DNA from: Neckera pumila
Lineage: Eukaryota; Streptophyta; Bryopsida; Hypnales; Neckeraceae
DNA length: 64,000 nt
Direction of reading: 5' to 3'
Assembly (NCBI GenBank): GCA_963969595.1
Contig: OZ018415.1
Location: 22,945,782 to 23,009,781 of the forward strand
Shown in pieces: positions 1 through 12,890 of this stretch (its first letter is position 1; each line of letters begins with the position of its first letter). The notes under the pieces are model-generated. The model was not told where the DNA came from, ran no database searches, and worked only from the letters and a program-made list of their open reading frames with translations. The position numbers and the translations under genes were made by a program.

Positions 1-2346
1 AAGTTTTTATTAGTATTGTAGCAAGTACAATTGCACATACCTTAAAGTACAATCATGGGATGATGTAGCAATCTCAACATCCTAGATTTACCATCACAAC
101 AACCACTTTACCTATTGTATGCCAATCTATTGTGACCATCATGCCAAAATGGTAATTCTAGGAATTGACTCCATTATGGCTATGGAAGAAATCTCAATAT
201 GTCTTTTCTAAATAATTGAAGCAATAGTTAGATATTTTTGAGATGTAAGACTGAAGGATGCTTCTAGGATTTATATGTAACAAGTTAAGAGTGACTTAGT
301 GGACACATTGATAAGGTTATAGGATTTTTGGGATGTAAAACCACTTGAAAGAATGCAGTAATTTAGGGCATTGACTTTGTAACCATTTTAGATGTGTATG
401 ATGTTTATTATGGATGCACTTTTTGTTGATTGTGGAGGTGAACTTTTGGTTTGGAAAGTGACGCTTATGAACTTTAGTACACATCTCTTCAAATATTGAT
501 AATGAATTCATCTCTTGTCAAAAAAATATAATTATATTTCCTATATCTCCTATATACTTGGTACATTGTTTCTCCATGTAAGATTAATCCCTAAACTTGC
601 ATTGCGTGAGTTTATGCCATTTTTCAGAAAATGAGACCCTTCTCAATGCAATATTTGTTTGATTCTTGTGAAATTTTGATTGGAGGTGTATTTCACTATC
701 AAATTGATGCCTAGGAAATGTTATAAAAATTAGAATAGCGATTAAAAATTATGCCTTGAAAGAACATTTTATTCAAAATAGGGTAGTTCAAGCAATCTTG
801 ATAGAGAGTTTCAATTGGTCTGAATTATTTTGCATACATGCTCAACATACTTGTTAACATGATTTCAATAGATACAAAAGCATACGAGCATATGATTTGG
901 ACTTACAATCCTTCAAGCCTACAAAATAAATTACCATAGTCAAAATATTTGAATACAGTACCAAAACAAATTTTATCCGTAGTTAGATTTCCAATGGTGC
1001 TTTCTCTTAATTGAAATCTCCAACGCCAAACAACATTCATTAAATTAAGAAAACAATGTGAACTATTTTGCAAAAGTCTTGCCACCATAAAACAAAAATT
1101 GCAAATGATTGATTTGTCTCGATAGAGAGTGAAAAGAATTATTTTTTAATACCTTGCTCCAAGAATTGGCTATAGTTTCTAGTCTTTACTTCATTCTATG
1201 GCTTCTACAAAGAAATTTGACATACCAACTATGAAAGTAACAAAAAGTATTTGTGGATTGCACTTACTAATCGTATGGCCAATTTGTCTCATCACTAATA
1301 TGAAGGCAACTTAGCAAGTACACCACTTGACTCAGTCTATTGCATGGGGTGCCAATGACAAAATCACATTTTTATTTATTTATTTTTTTGTTGATAGGTT
1401 TTGTTGGCCAAGTGAAAAATAATAATTAGTCACTAATTATCAGTTCAAGTCACTAATACACTTCCATATTAGAAATTTACATCAACTATTTAATATCACA
1501 TTGGAATCAAATTAGTCACACTCCAATAATTCACTCAAAATTACACAGCTCCCACATCTCTAATTAACATAGAGACAAATGTGATAAATGCAATAGTAAC
1601 TGAAATTGTTAAATTTTGACGGTCTTTGAATTTGTTATGAATTTTTTGAAGCGGGCTAGCCAAATGGCCCCTCCTCTTGTCCAGTTCATGGGCTTGGTGG
1701 TTGTTAAATTAGTTTTGAAATGAATTTTCTCTTGTTTTCAGAAAAAAAAAACCCAGAAAAACGCAGTCCAAACAATCAAAAAAGCATAGAACTGTTAGTA
1801 GTGTAGAAAATCTGTGCACGGTATAGTTGAGACTTGAGATCATCTCATCTGCACAGATCGGAGACGTACTTCTAACCACGAGAGTGTCATCAGTTTCCAG
1901 GTAAAAGAGCATCACAAATTGCGTTGAAAATTATGATTTAAGAGTTAGTACATAAAAGTTGAACTGGTCATGGAAGTGAAGTCATGAGCAGTATAAAAGC
2001 GTGCTTCCCTGAGTATGGGTTTCAGAGTAGCCTCGGAGATTCTAGTCCAAATTGCAGGTCCGACGTGACATATTCTCGAACAAAGTTACAAGCACTGGAG
2101 CCACACCGTCAGTGACTGATTCAATGGTGAGCGAACAAGAATAGAAAATCACGACACTACGAAACAATTTGCTTCCCGAAATGACGAATTAGAAGACTTT
2201 CTGGAACTAGAAATTTGTGTTCATAGCCAAGATGTTACTGCCTCTGTTACAATCCACCGAGATAAGGCAATTCCTACATTGGCAACAAGGTGTTGTCAGC
2301 GTGATTACAGACTTTCTAATGTAGAAGAATTGCTTGAACTACAAGC
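1..2346. other. Intergenic, AT-rich, no gene recognised
   Basis: No reading frame here shows a recognisable domain, and the short ones are broken and AT-rich. The last 300 bases before 2346 lie downstream of the minus-strand methyltransferase and should hold its 3' UTR and polyadenylation region. Nothing else can be supported. Confidence 0.5.
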
Positions 2347-4408
2347 TTACTTTCTGATCAGCACAGCCAAACACAAGGGCACGGGCTTGAAGAAGCGGAC
2401 AAATTTCCACTGTGCATACTCCTTCTCGAAGTTCTGTCGAAGTCGTTCAAAGAGCGCATCCGTGAGCTCCGTTCCCAGGTGAACCGAAACCGTGGAGCTC
2501 ATCGCCCCTTTGACCATATTCGTGAGGATCGTTGCGAAGATTTTCTCGTCTTTGAACATTGTGTCCCCTGCGTTCTCAGCGAACGGACTGAAGTCGGGAA
2601 TGTATTCGAGGTTCTCAATGTGGAAGTCGGAGGAGGGATGCTCAACAGCCTCTCGAATGTCGTCGACGCTTGGAGAGACCGCGTTCACGTTGAAAGAGTC
2701 GAGACGCTCCTCCGGAATCACACCCTGCACAGAGGTTTTACGTCAATTGCAATTGTAGAATAAATTGTTGACACACAATTTTCTAAACCTAGCATGGATC
2801 CCCAGGAATGACGGTTGATATACCAAAGGATTTCAGGTCTAAACGATTGATATACCAAACTGGCTCAAACAAACATGAGGATACTGAACCTGGCTCGAAA
2901 AAACGTGAGGCCAAAATTGGACATCTTAGTCCTTTAGGGGTTCAGGACCAGGATTTGTCGTTCAAAACTATTCAGAAGCTTGGTTGATCACACTGACAAA
3001 CATAATTAAGATTAGACCAAATTCTACATCCCCAGAATCAGTGAAGTACATTGCGTGTTTGTGTCCAAAGACAAATAAAATTGGATTTAAGAAAGCCTTC
3101 AAAGACATACTCAAAACTGCTGAAAACTTTGAAAGAAGGCTCAATTTGAGTCTCTTCAGTTGGTCCTTTAGGGTTTACCTCATTCACGAGATCCTTCCAT
3201 GCCTTCTCCAAGTGCAGAGTGAAGATTAGTGTGTCGTCGGGATACTGAATCTCCGGGTGCGCTTGATCTCGTCGCCCCGTGCAGTAAAAAGCAAGCAGTC
3301 CCCCGGGCGCCATTTCTTCCGCCCGGCACTCAAAAAACCTGCGCAAGGCTTTCCGTGAAGCATCTGCGAAGGCTTCAGCCACCACAGGACTAGAGCCATG
3401 GACGCCGATGTGTCCCTTGTTGTATGCGGGCGAGTCCTTGTCACATACAGATGCCGGGATCTGTTTACAACAAGAAGGATAAAACAAGAATGGGAATCAA
3501 ACCGTGAGGAATTGGCGTTGAAAGAGAGTTTGGTTGCACTTGCTACTAACCAATCACACAACATATCAACAACGTAGAAACTATGGAGACTCCAAGCGGT
3601 ACAACAGCAATCACAAAAAGAACTTGCTACCTTAGTCACCTAACACATGATGCACACTACTTGATCCAAGTAGAAGAAATGGAAACAAGTCTAATATTGC
3701 AGATATTCGAGTCCGAACCCAATACCCAGTTCAACCTTGAAGGCCTTCAACAAGGAATGCATCGCATTCAACGAAATCAAAACATACTAAGGATTCAACT
3801 CGGATAATTAGATCAGCGATCAAGAATTCGGTCAACTACATGTTGGACGCTGAAAACCAGAGACACGATGCCAAACCTCGGGTAACACACTAATGATTCA
3901 ATTTGGATATTCGTGACTAGCGATCAAAATCAGGTCAACATCATGTTAGATGCAGGAAACCAGAGACATGAATCCCAACCTCAGGCAAGAACTGTAGCGA
4001 GATCGTGGCGATGGCGACATGCAAGCTGTTCCGTGGAAACATCCTTCCATACTGTGACCCCGGCACCCCAACTGCAAACCACGTCCTCTCCTCTCCACCC
4101 CCTTCCTCCTCCCCAGCCCCAGGCACCAACTGACGAAACAACGAATTGAAATCATTCGACGGCAGATCAGCGAACTGGCACACCACATCTCTAGTACCAC
4201 ATCTCTTCTTCAAAGTCTGCACCACAAACTTCGCATACGCGAGAGGTGTGGCGCTCGTGCCACATCCGAAGTCCACGTAATGAATCGGAGCAGTGCCCTC
4301 GGGTGGTACGAATTTGTGGAGCAAGCTTTCCTCGAGGTAGGGTTGCAGCAAAGTGCCCAAGTTTCTAAACATCGTGGATCCCGAGCTTCGGCTCCTGTCT
4401 ACTGCCAT
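2347..4408 (-). CDS. SABATH family carboxyl methyltransferase, three exons
   Basis: SABATH enzymes transfer a methyl group from S-adenosylmethionine to the carboxyl group of small acids (salicylate, jasmonate, indole acetate, cinnamates), usually in the cytosol. Exons on the minus strand are 4408-3980, 3460-3179 and 2724-2347; all introns are phase 0 with GT-AG ends, giving about 362 residues, normal for the family. Visible are the SAM-binding motif VDFGCGTSATPLAYA (about 45-59), DLPSNDFNSLF (81-91), VGVPGSQYGRMFP (about 113-125), then the NKG, FF-CRAEEM-PGG and KAWKDLVNE blocks, and ERLDSFN at the start of exon 3. The ATG at 4408 is chosen because the frame upstream soon meets a stop; the family's usual N-terminal Gly-Gly/SY-NS block is absent, so an upstream exon may be missing from this model. 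The normal substrate-pocket block SLHWLS reads SLQFLP here, so the substrate cannot be predicted and could be unusual. Confidence 0.85.
3793..3990. repeat. Tandem duplication of about 103 bp covering a 5' splice site
   Basis: Two diverged copies, starting near 3793 and 3896, share the order ATTCAA, GGAT, AGCGATCAA, GGTCAAC, ATGTT, CCAGAGACA and an AACCTC-G block. The right copy includes the end of SABATH exon 1 and its donor (GAG|GTTGGG on the minus strand, exon end 3980). The left copy keeps a decoy donor (GAG|GTTTGG, at 3877) inside the intron. Confidence 0.7.
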
Positions 4409-4738
4409 AGCCACCAAACCTGAAGCTCCCCGTGCAAGTGAAAGATCTCTACAACGTGCAAGTGAATGCTGAAGCTATAGATCGCCCTACTCTGTTTCCC
4501 AGGTAGTACACCACCTCCCAATTGAATGATCTCCAGCTTCAAACTGGCGAATCTGCGAGCACCCCACAATGCTGAAAACAGATACCGATTAACGATTGAA
4601 GTTCAGTCCAAAGAAACTGCAGGAATTGCGAGATTTTCTTGCGTCTGAATGCAATTGCTGAAAGATTTGGACTAACTTACATCACTGCGTCTTGCACCAG
4701 ATGGAGACGAAGTGTTGGAATTCGATAAGGCTTTTACA

Positions 4739-4750
4739 GGCTATATATAC
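4739..4750 (-). promoter_or_regulatory. Candidate TATA box of the SABATH gene
   Basis: Read on the minus strand the bases are GTATATATAGCC, a good plant TATA box. It lies about 330 bases before the chosen ATG, leaving room for a leader of about 300 bases that may contain an intron or a short first coding exon. Confidence 0.4.
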
Positions 4751-5344
4751 AATTGTGGGTGGGTGGTTTGAGAAGGTTCAATTATGGAGATGGAGATTTC
4801 TACTCTAGAACAAGAGATGAAAGGAGTGTGCAAGAGCAGCTGTTGCTTCCGAGATGTGCACAAGATTGTGCGATGTCGACATTAATTACGAGTGTCTGTT
4901 TTTTTCTTAAAATGGCGGGGTCTGTGGAGTGCCGGAGTGAATGTCGTCATAGAATACTAGACGGGATTATGAGAGCCGTGGTACACTGCAACTGGGGGGA
5001 TTGTACTTTGAGAATTGTACTTTGAGATAGAAATCAGTTTTGTTTGACTCTAAACAAAAAGGAGGAGGTTTTGCATTGACAAAAAGCTTCCATGAGGAAG
5101 TTTGAATATGTACCTTACTCGAAAAGTGAGCTAGTCCTACACGGATTGAGTCCAAGGGAAAGTGAAGCCACTTTTTTTTAAGGTTGTAGTGTCCTTCATG
5201 CTACTAAATGGAAAAAGGAAACAAGAATTTTGAGCAAAAACAATGATTCTTCTATATGATTTTAGTTGCAGAGGGTGGAAGATAGATGTGATCTTGCATT
5301 TGAGGCACGAAGTGTGAACATTGAAGAGTTGCCTAAGATATCAA
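4751..5344. other. Upstream region of the SABATH gene, no gene recognised
   Basis: This stretch precedes the methyltransferase promoter and runs into the first TTAA-flanked repeat. Short reading frames exist but none carries a recognisable motif. Confidence 0.4.
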
Positions 5345-6304
5345 TTAACCCCTAAATGCCCAAGGCCTATTTTGGGCTTCTTGGAATTTGCTCCAAATTG
5401 AACTCAGTGGCAAAATTTTGATAATTTGTATCAATTTTTTTTGAACTGTAACCATACAAATTCAAGCTGGACATGTTAGAGATTTCATAGGAAAAGAAAA
5501 CACAACAATTTTACCTTATGGAGTGAAAGATTATAATGTTTGACCATGAGGGTGCTAAAATTACAAAAATCTTTCAATCTTCTTTACACAAATCAAATCT
5601 AAAAAGTTGGTGACCAAAAAAATATGAGGTTAAAGGGCCTAACTTGTATAATCCCAATCAATTTATGGCTTCTTAAAATCTACTCTACAATTTTTTTAAA
5701 TGAATTGTGAATGTGATTTTTCTCCGAGATCTAGTGTATTTGAGGCCCATTTCCAAGAGCTCTCAACACTACGAGATGTCAAGATTGCAATGGGTATCCT
5801 TGTACAAAAAATTGAATAGAAAAATCAATATCATTTATTTTCAAGATCGGATTTTTGGTGCTAAAATTAGACTTCAAGAAGAACTTTCTAAAAGTATAAC
5901 CTACTAAAATAGCAACTTGGTTAGGTTTTATTTAACTTCAAAGTTTTGCAAACACCAAAATTTGGGTGCCTTGGGCATTTAGGGCTAATTGGCATTGCAC
6001 TACTTTCATGCAGATGTGGAGATGCAAACTTCATGGACATGCTTGTGAACATTGAGAACACCGGGAAGGACTTTTACTATGTGGCATTTTTTACAAAACA
6101 AAAGATTCAAGCAAAGGAGGGGTTGGCATGGAATTATGGCATTGATTTTTTATTTCCAAGATTGGATTTTTGGTGCTAAAATTAGACTTCAAAAAAAACT
6201 TTGTAAAAATATAAACTACTAAAGATAGCAACTTCATTAGATTTTATTTAACTTCAAAGTTTTGCAAACACCAAATTTGGGTGCCTTGGACATTTAGGGG
6301 TTAA
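5345..6304. mobile_element. TTAA-flanked (piggyBac-like) element, subfamily 2
   Basis: TTAA at 5345 is followed by CCCCTAAATGCCCAAGGC, and the right end reads GCCTTGGACATTTAGGGG then TTAA at 6301. The ends are inverted repeats of about 18 bp next to TTAA on both sides. A second, internal right-end-like block near 5965-5985 shows that the 3' part has been duplicated. No transposase is present. Confidence 0.65.
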
Positions 6305-6889
6305 ATTATTTATACCGTACCCATCATACACAATTTTTGGGTTGAGGGTTTAAAATGGGTTCACATACCTTATCAACTCGTGAATTGGGGTATATGAGAG
6401 ACGGGTTCAAGGCCAAAAGGGATGTACATGAATAATATGAGAGGCTTTAATCTTTTAATGTCTTTATTTTTTTTGGATTATTGCAGTTTTTGCTTATATC
6501 TTTGTGCCAACATTTCACTTACATCAATTTTCATAAAATTGGTAATAAAAGAAGATTTTCTTATAAACATTCAAGTATTTCTTTTGATGAATGAGAAGTT
6601 AGTTGGACAAAATATTGCATATAAGCCCTTTGTTTATTGTTTTGAATATGGACATTGGAGCTTTTAAGAAATAAAGGTGGCTTGGTCTCCACTCACTAGT
6701 ATATAGCAAAAGACAATGGTAGTTTTCAAAAGCGTAGCCATATAAAAATGTTGTGGCTTTTTCAAAAACATAATTGAATGTCTAGTCTTTGAAGAAGAAA
6801 AATAAATCTAGCCTTATCGAGGTTGTCATACCAAAGTGTCTATTGATCTTATGCCCTATATACAGGTTCTAAGAACAAAATTTGTTTCT

Positions 6890-7823
6890 TTAACCCCTAA
6901 AGGACCAGGGCCATTTTTATGCCAAAAAACTCTCAAAACTGCCATTTCTAGAGCAAAGAGTAAAAAAACTTAAAAAATTGTTTTTTTTGCACATCTAACC
7001 ATAGGATCTTATACCTAACTAGTACAAGAATGTGTGTAAAACATTTCAGAATTTTTGACTGCATAGATTGCAAGATATCTACGTTTAAAGTGAAAAAAAC
7101 AAATTTTTCAACACATTGTGGGATTGGATTTTTTGACTTTGAACATTTTTAACTTCAAATTTTTACACTACAAAGTTTTGAGCTTTAGATCTTTCTAGTG
7201 GAGAATTGAATTGAGAGTCTAGGAACAAAAAAGAAATTCAAAAAAACTTAAGTTTCATTCTTAAAAAGAATTGTTAAGTAGAAGTAGGTACAAGATAGAA
7301 GGAAAATCTAAAATATTAATATCTTTTAGATGGAATTAAAATGCACTAATTCCAATGGTTAGATTGTTCTAGCACAAAAACTAAACCACAAAGAACTTTT
7401 TTTTTTGAAAAATTGCATAAATTGCATTCCAAAATGAATCCTACAAGTTATTTTTTTCAAGAAGATGCTTTAATTGCCCAAAAAACAAGATTGTCCATAA
7501 CTTTCTCATAAAAAATCCAAATGAAATGAATCAAAGCTTCCCAAATAGACAAAAATATAATCTATAAGGAAAAAAAAAGTTAAGAAAAAAGTTAAATGTT
7601 TTGCAAAATTTTTTTGCTGCCCCTTCTCCCCTGTTTTGAGCTTATTTGGGCATAACTTTTGTTCCTGGGCACCGATTGAAAAAAAAATTATATTCTTACA
7701 AAGCTTATCAATTTTTCTATCTCCGGAAAAAGTTTCAGAAAATCATGGCAAAAATTCAGCCTGTAGATACCTGCCCAAAATCCCATTTGTCCCCTGAATG
7801 GACAATAGTCCTTTAGGGGTTAA
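6890..7823 (+). mobile_element. TTAA-flanked (piggyBac-like) element, subfamily 1, copy 1
   Basis: TTAA (6890-6893) plus CCCCTAAAGGACCAGGGCC at the left and GTCCTTTAGGGG plus TTAA (7820-7823) at the right. The interior is AT-rich and non-coding and is shared with the copies at 15284, 34743, 39235 and 43510: blocks such as AGCAAAGAG, TGCAAGATATCTACGTTTAA, TAGAAGTAGGTACAAGATAG, AACAAGATTGTCCATAA and CCCATTTGTCCCC occur in the same order. It is non-autonomous. Confidence 0.75.
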
Positions 7824-9654
7824 GACTACATACTTCTCCTAGAAGGAAGACTTTGTACTAGCTGGTGACCAATAAATGTATAACATGTAATAGATGTGTA
7901 ACCAATAATGTATTTTCATTTGTAGTTGCATTGTGTTTAATATAAAAACACTAGTGAAGTTATAATTTTGTTTTGACTATGGGGTTGATGTTTTTAGGTA
8001 TGGGCATGAGATGTATGGAAATTTTTGTATTTAGAGGTTCTTGAATAGCGTTGGTATTTGTTAATTGTTTTCTGGCTTGCTTTTATGTAGTAAGATATAC
8101 ATAGATTGTCAATTTAATGAAGGAATTTAGGACATTAAATCTTTCATGGAGTACTTTAATTTTTGTAGCAGGTGTGCTACCTTGAGCACCAATTGTTAAA
8201 ACATGAAGGGATTGCGAGTTTCTAGCCTGTATAGTATATATTCTAAATAAATGATTTATAATTATTATATTTTTATTAGATTGAATCATGAGAAAATCTA
8301 TCATTACAAAAGTGAATTTTATGAATTGAAATTTGTGATCTATTTATAGGTTTAGTAAGTTAAGGTAGGGAAATTTTTGAATTGATGAAAGGTCAATATT
8401 AATTTTGCATTTTATGTGCATTATTGTGGATTCTGACATGAATAGGTAACCATGTTGGAACTAGGTGCTCTAGGTGATTTGTTTCCAAAGATTTATGCAT
8501 TCATGAAGATGAAGTATTTTGATTTATTATATGCAAGTCGTAGTTTCTAAGTTATTTGACCACTTTATTGTGGAGTTTTATTCTAATTGCTTTTATATAT
8601 GAAATATTTGCACCAAATTAGTACATGTAGCTATGCATCTAGTACTTAATTAAAGTAGCACAGTGGGCATGTTATGGATGGATATTTTGTTGGTCCAAAG
8701 AGAATTTTGTGGGTGTATCCTATATATTGTCCATGTTTGAATAGTAAAATGTGCTTGCTTTGTGCATTGGTTATAGTTGAGTTTGTCCAAAAATTGTAAG
8801 AGGGTTTATTGTCTATATATTGTTGGTTCATTTGTTGATATCAAGAAATTTATTGGCTATATCTGCGTCACCACCAATTCATTTATTTTTGAGATTTGTT
8901 TTTAGAAAGCACATGGGTCATGTATAGAAGTACATTCAATTGAAAGCCAATGGTCTCTATATAGAATAGTATAGAGTATGCATATTGTAGTCTTCTTCTA
9001 GAAGTTTATACTGTTTATTTTTATTTGCAATAGCTAGTATATTTTTTATTTCATTTCTTCATATATTAGCATGTAATTTTATTTTTTGTATAGAAAGAAG
9101 GGAAGTGCAGTTTTTAAATATATTCACAATGCAGTTTTTGTTTGGGTGATTGTATTGTGATGAGTGGTGAATGATTTGATTGAGAATAAGATATATGTTG
9201 GCTCATAAGTGAGGTTTTGGAGGAATATGTATAGTAGTAAATTCACCTCTTAGAGCATTTTGAATTCCTGGGAGTCTAGCAAATAATTCTATTTTATCTA
9301 AAAAGTTGTATATACCACATATATGTAGTTGTTTCTACAATCCAATTTCCTGATCCAGGTGGTTGTGATTCTATATGACAAAAATCTATCATCATAATAA
9401 CTGAGAATTGGTGGGTATCTGTGTATTGGTTTGGTGTAGACAATGGAAGTAGAAGAATATTGAAGGAATGTTGAATTTGTATTGGAAAGAGTGGTGATTT
9501 GTTCCATCTTTTATTTTTACCTACTTTGACATTGGATGATATATGAGGTATAATCACTTGTAGATTTATAGAGATTACCCAGGAATGTTGGATTTTTTAT
9601 AGAATTATTTTGTTGGTGTTTAGAAATAATTCAAAAGACAAATGATTTTGTGCG
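7824..9654. other. AT-rich intergenic, no gene recognised
   Basis: Short AT-rich frames only. I see no domain, RNA gene or clear repeat boundary here. Confidence 0.4.
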
Positions 9655-10290
9655 TTTCTTAGATTTGAGAAATAAGTTGGAAATACAAAAAAAAATTGAA
9701 AAAAAAATTATGAAAAAAAATTCATATTCATTACTAAAAAAAATAGTAAGTAGAAAGAAGTAGAAATGATTTAAAAGACTAAATTTTAAAAAATTTAATT
9801 ATGGAATGAAAAATGTCATTTTTCAATGGTTGAAACGTTGTAGTAAACAATCTACATCCTAGTATGGTTTTCTTTTTTTGGAACTATTGACAATTTTATT
9901 TAAACAAAGGACTTCAAAATATATTTTAGAGTAGAGATTCTATAACTACCCACAAACTAAAACTCCTCATAACTTTCATTTTATTAACTAAGACGGAATG
10001 ATTCAATGCTTTTTACACATATAAATCTTAAAAATCAATTTCAAAATTTCTTAAAAAAACATTCTTTTTTTGAATTCCTTGGTTGCCCAAGCTCCAAAAA
10101 AAACTACATATTATACGCTAGTTTTTTAACCATGAAGTCAAAATTTATAAATTATGCCTTAAAGCTATTCCTTGACCAAGTGTTGTGCTAAAATTTCAAA
10201 GGAATAAAAATGAAAATTTTGTTTGTAAATGGATGACTGAAACTCTATGTTGCCAAAAAAATGCTATTCAAATGGTCCTTTAGGGATTAA
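9655..10290 (+). mobile_element. Degenerate or truncated TTAA-type element
   Basis: The right end GGTCCTTTAGGGA followed by TTAA (10287-10290) matches the family terminus, and the interior (a CATTACTAAAAAAAATAGTAAG-like run, then GTAGAAA and AATGGTTGAA blocks) resembles copy 1. No left terminus is recognisable, so the left coordinate is approximate and the copy is probably truncated. Confidence 0.4.
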
Positions 10291-10423
10291 ACTTTTATAT
10301 ATTTTGTTTTAATTACTCAAATTTATGATATTGGTCTTTGAGATCTATGAATACAAATGTTAGAACCTTGGTCCAATTTATTAAGACAATATGCCAAGCA
10401 CATTATACATTTGGAAAGTAAGG

Positions 10424-10998
10424 TTAACCCCTAAAGGACCGGAGGGGTGTCCAGATTTCCAAAATTGTAAAGATCTATTATAAAATGCAACTTAGAGAAG
10501 AATATTTTAATGATGATTCTCAAACAATAGTTGTAAAATGCTATTTATAGATCACATCCATAAGGTTAGATCAACAAAAATACATACCAATTTTTTTCAT
10601 TAAATTGGAAGCCAGAAATTGGAAATTCTTTCTAAAATCAATAGTAGATTGAATATTTATGATTTTTAAAAGATTTTTTTTTGTTAGTTCAAAATATTGA
10701 GTTCTAATTATAGTGATTTTTGAAGATTTTAATTTAATTTTTTGATTCAAGTCATTTTTGAAGGGTCATTTTTGAACTAAAAAAGTTACTTTTTGAGGCT
10801 AGACCTCCCGATACCTTTTGAATTATAGAATATTTGCAAAGCAAAATCTTTATAATCTAAACCGTACAAATGTTAAAGAACTAATGTAAGAATCTTTAAA
10901 AAAAATCATTGGATGAAAAAATGCATTTCAATGAGTTTAGGATGTGTTTCTATTCATTCATTGTTCAAAATCTGCACTCATGGTCCTCTAGGGGTTAA
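10424..10998. mobile_element. TTAA-flanked (piggyBac-like) element, short copy
   Basis: TTAA (10424-10427) with CCCCTAAAGGACCGG on the left and GGTCCTCTAGGGG plus TTAA (10995-10998) on the right. The 575 bp interior differs from the longer copies, so this is a separate non-autonomous subfamily with the same ends. Confidence 0.65.
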
Positions 10999-12108
10999 GT
11001 ATATTAAATTTTTGGCATTAAGAAATGGATTTTGTGGAATATTCCAAATCTTGTTGAACTTTAGTTTTGGAAATACTTAAACAGTTGGCGGAGGAGTGCC
11101 AAAGCTAACTAAATCTAGACTAAGTTTTAAGAAAAAAATTCTACTATAATCGTTATAATTCTTCCCATCCATTTCTATTTTGAAGGATTTTCTATTGCTT
11201 CTTGAACATTTCTACAAATACAATATAGATTTTCATTAATCATACCAAACTTGGTAGCCAATATGCTAAGTGCTTAGGATAAAATGTTGATGGCTTCTCA
11301 TTGATGAACACTATACTTCTTCAAAAAGTAGAGATCAACACAATCTAAGCTTACTTTGTTGAGAAATTAACAAATTTAAAGGAAATCATTGTACTTTAAT
11401 CACATGTACAATGAAATTTTGCATTGATATTGTTATATAATGTTGCTCACTTCATAGATTAGCCTATCATAACAGACTTGAGTACTAAGAATAGAAATTA
11501 TAATTTTGGTGTCCTCCAAAAGTTATGTACTTCTAAACTGATTTGACAAAGGTTTTATAAAGTCTTTTTCACATACAATTGTATGAGTAATTTTTGTAAA
11601 TCATGTCTAACATCTTTTTATTCAATGTGCATATTAAGAACATTTTAAAAAGTGCATATTAGAGCACATCTAAATTTTGTCCAAAATCCTCAAGTATGAA
11701 ATGGTTAAGTTTGACTTGCTTCTCACTACAATAGAATTGGGAAGTGGGAAGTGTAGAAAATTTTGGATCATATAACTTTTCACCAACCAGACATAACATT
11801 GCATAACCAAGGTAATGGTCCTCCCTGTGCTCAGAAGGTATTATACCTCCTTTGATGCATGGGAAGGACTTTCAGTTGATGCAAGGATTGAGGTTGGCTG
11901 AGGAGCCATATAACACAACTTTGTTCATGGTAGGAGTCCCCTGTCAAGGATGCAAAAAAGGACCCCTGCCTGCCTCATTGGTAAACAATGTTATGCAGAA
12001 GTGAGGAGAGTTTGGTATAGGGCAATGCCCGACGATAAGGGTATTGCCCGACGTAAATCACGATTGAAAGAGATAAAATTGGATGAAACGATGAGCCAGA
12101 TGAAAAAT
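10999..12108. other. Intergenic, no gene recognised
   Basis: AT-rich up to about 11800, then less AT-rich. The stretch 11810-11960 has a more gene-like composition, but its frames are interrupted and I recognise no family. Confidence 0.35.
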
Positions 12109-12155
12109 CCGTAATCCCCGATTACGCGATTTTGCCCGCATAATCGGGATTACGG
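12109..12155. repeat. Near-perfect inverted repeat, GC-richer than surroundings
   Basis: CCGTAATCCCCGATTACGCG (12109-12128) pairs with CGCATAATCGGGATTACGG (12137-12155) around a short loop. Just upstream (12020-12055) the block ATTGCCCGACG occurs twice as a direct repeat. The function is unknown. Confidence 0.6.
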
Positions 12156-12890
12156 CACAGAAGCTTCCCGCCGATTGAACGGCACGAAAACCAGGAGTGG
12201 TTTACGGATTATGTGATCAATCTCACTGCTTTTAGGTCGACTACAGTGCGCAGCAAGAAACGCCACCATTCTCCTCCTGGGTAGTCCAGTTCTGTGCAGC
12301 AGATAGATGCGCTGTATTAGTTGCCAGTTTTGAATTTGCAAGCGTCCTCTGGTCTCCCCATCTTCGGTTCAAAATTTGAAATTATGAAGGACATCAGAAG
12401 TGATGTTCATTCCAGCTTGTGAGTAAGTTCCACCTGCAGAGAAGGAGTAGAGATGAAGTTCCATGGATTCCATCCTGAGCTGAGTGGACAACTGAGCAGA
12501 CTGTCTTCGGCAGGAAGCAAAAATTGCTGCAGCAGTGGAACGTAACTTCCAAGACACGATGAACTGAACTTCGGTCACCTCAAACTTACACATCCGGCTC
12601 AAGGGACCAGTCCGTAATTTAATATAAGTTGTGTGTAAGGTGATCATGCTTTCTCTGAGGAAAGCTGAAGAGAAAATGAACCTAAACGCTCAATCAGTAA
12701 CTTAATTAGGTAGATATGAGGGTGTGATTTGAAAGCCAATGTAAGACATGGTATGGGCACCCACAGACACCACCCACCTCTTGCAACTCAGCAAAAACTG
12801 GCTGCAATTTGGATGAAGGAACAATGCAATTACGTTTAGCAAACAGAGAAGAAGGCGTGTTGAATTGCAAAATGGGTCTGGAAGACAAAG
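12156..12890. other. GC-richer island with short minus-strand frames, unidentified
   Basis: The stretch is visibly less AT-rich than its neighbours. Minus-strand frames run at 12888-12706, 12647-12369 and 12341-12150, separated by stops. They could be exons of an unknown gene or remains of one. I recognise no domain and cannot place splice sites convincingly. Confidence 0.25.

Noticed and set aside
3226..3639. 137-codon minus-strand frame over SABATH exon 2
   Set aside because: It is an alternative frame. The exon 2 frame carrying the NKG and RAEEM motifs is the real one.
6890..6905. CCCTAAA/TTTAGGG heptamers resembling plant telomere repeat
   Set aside because: They occur singly at the ends of TTAA-flanked elements as part of the inverted repeat, not in tandem.
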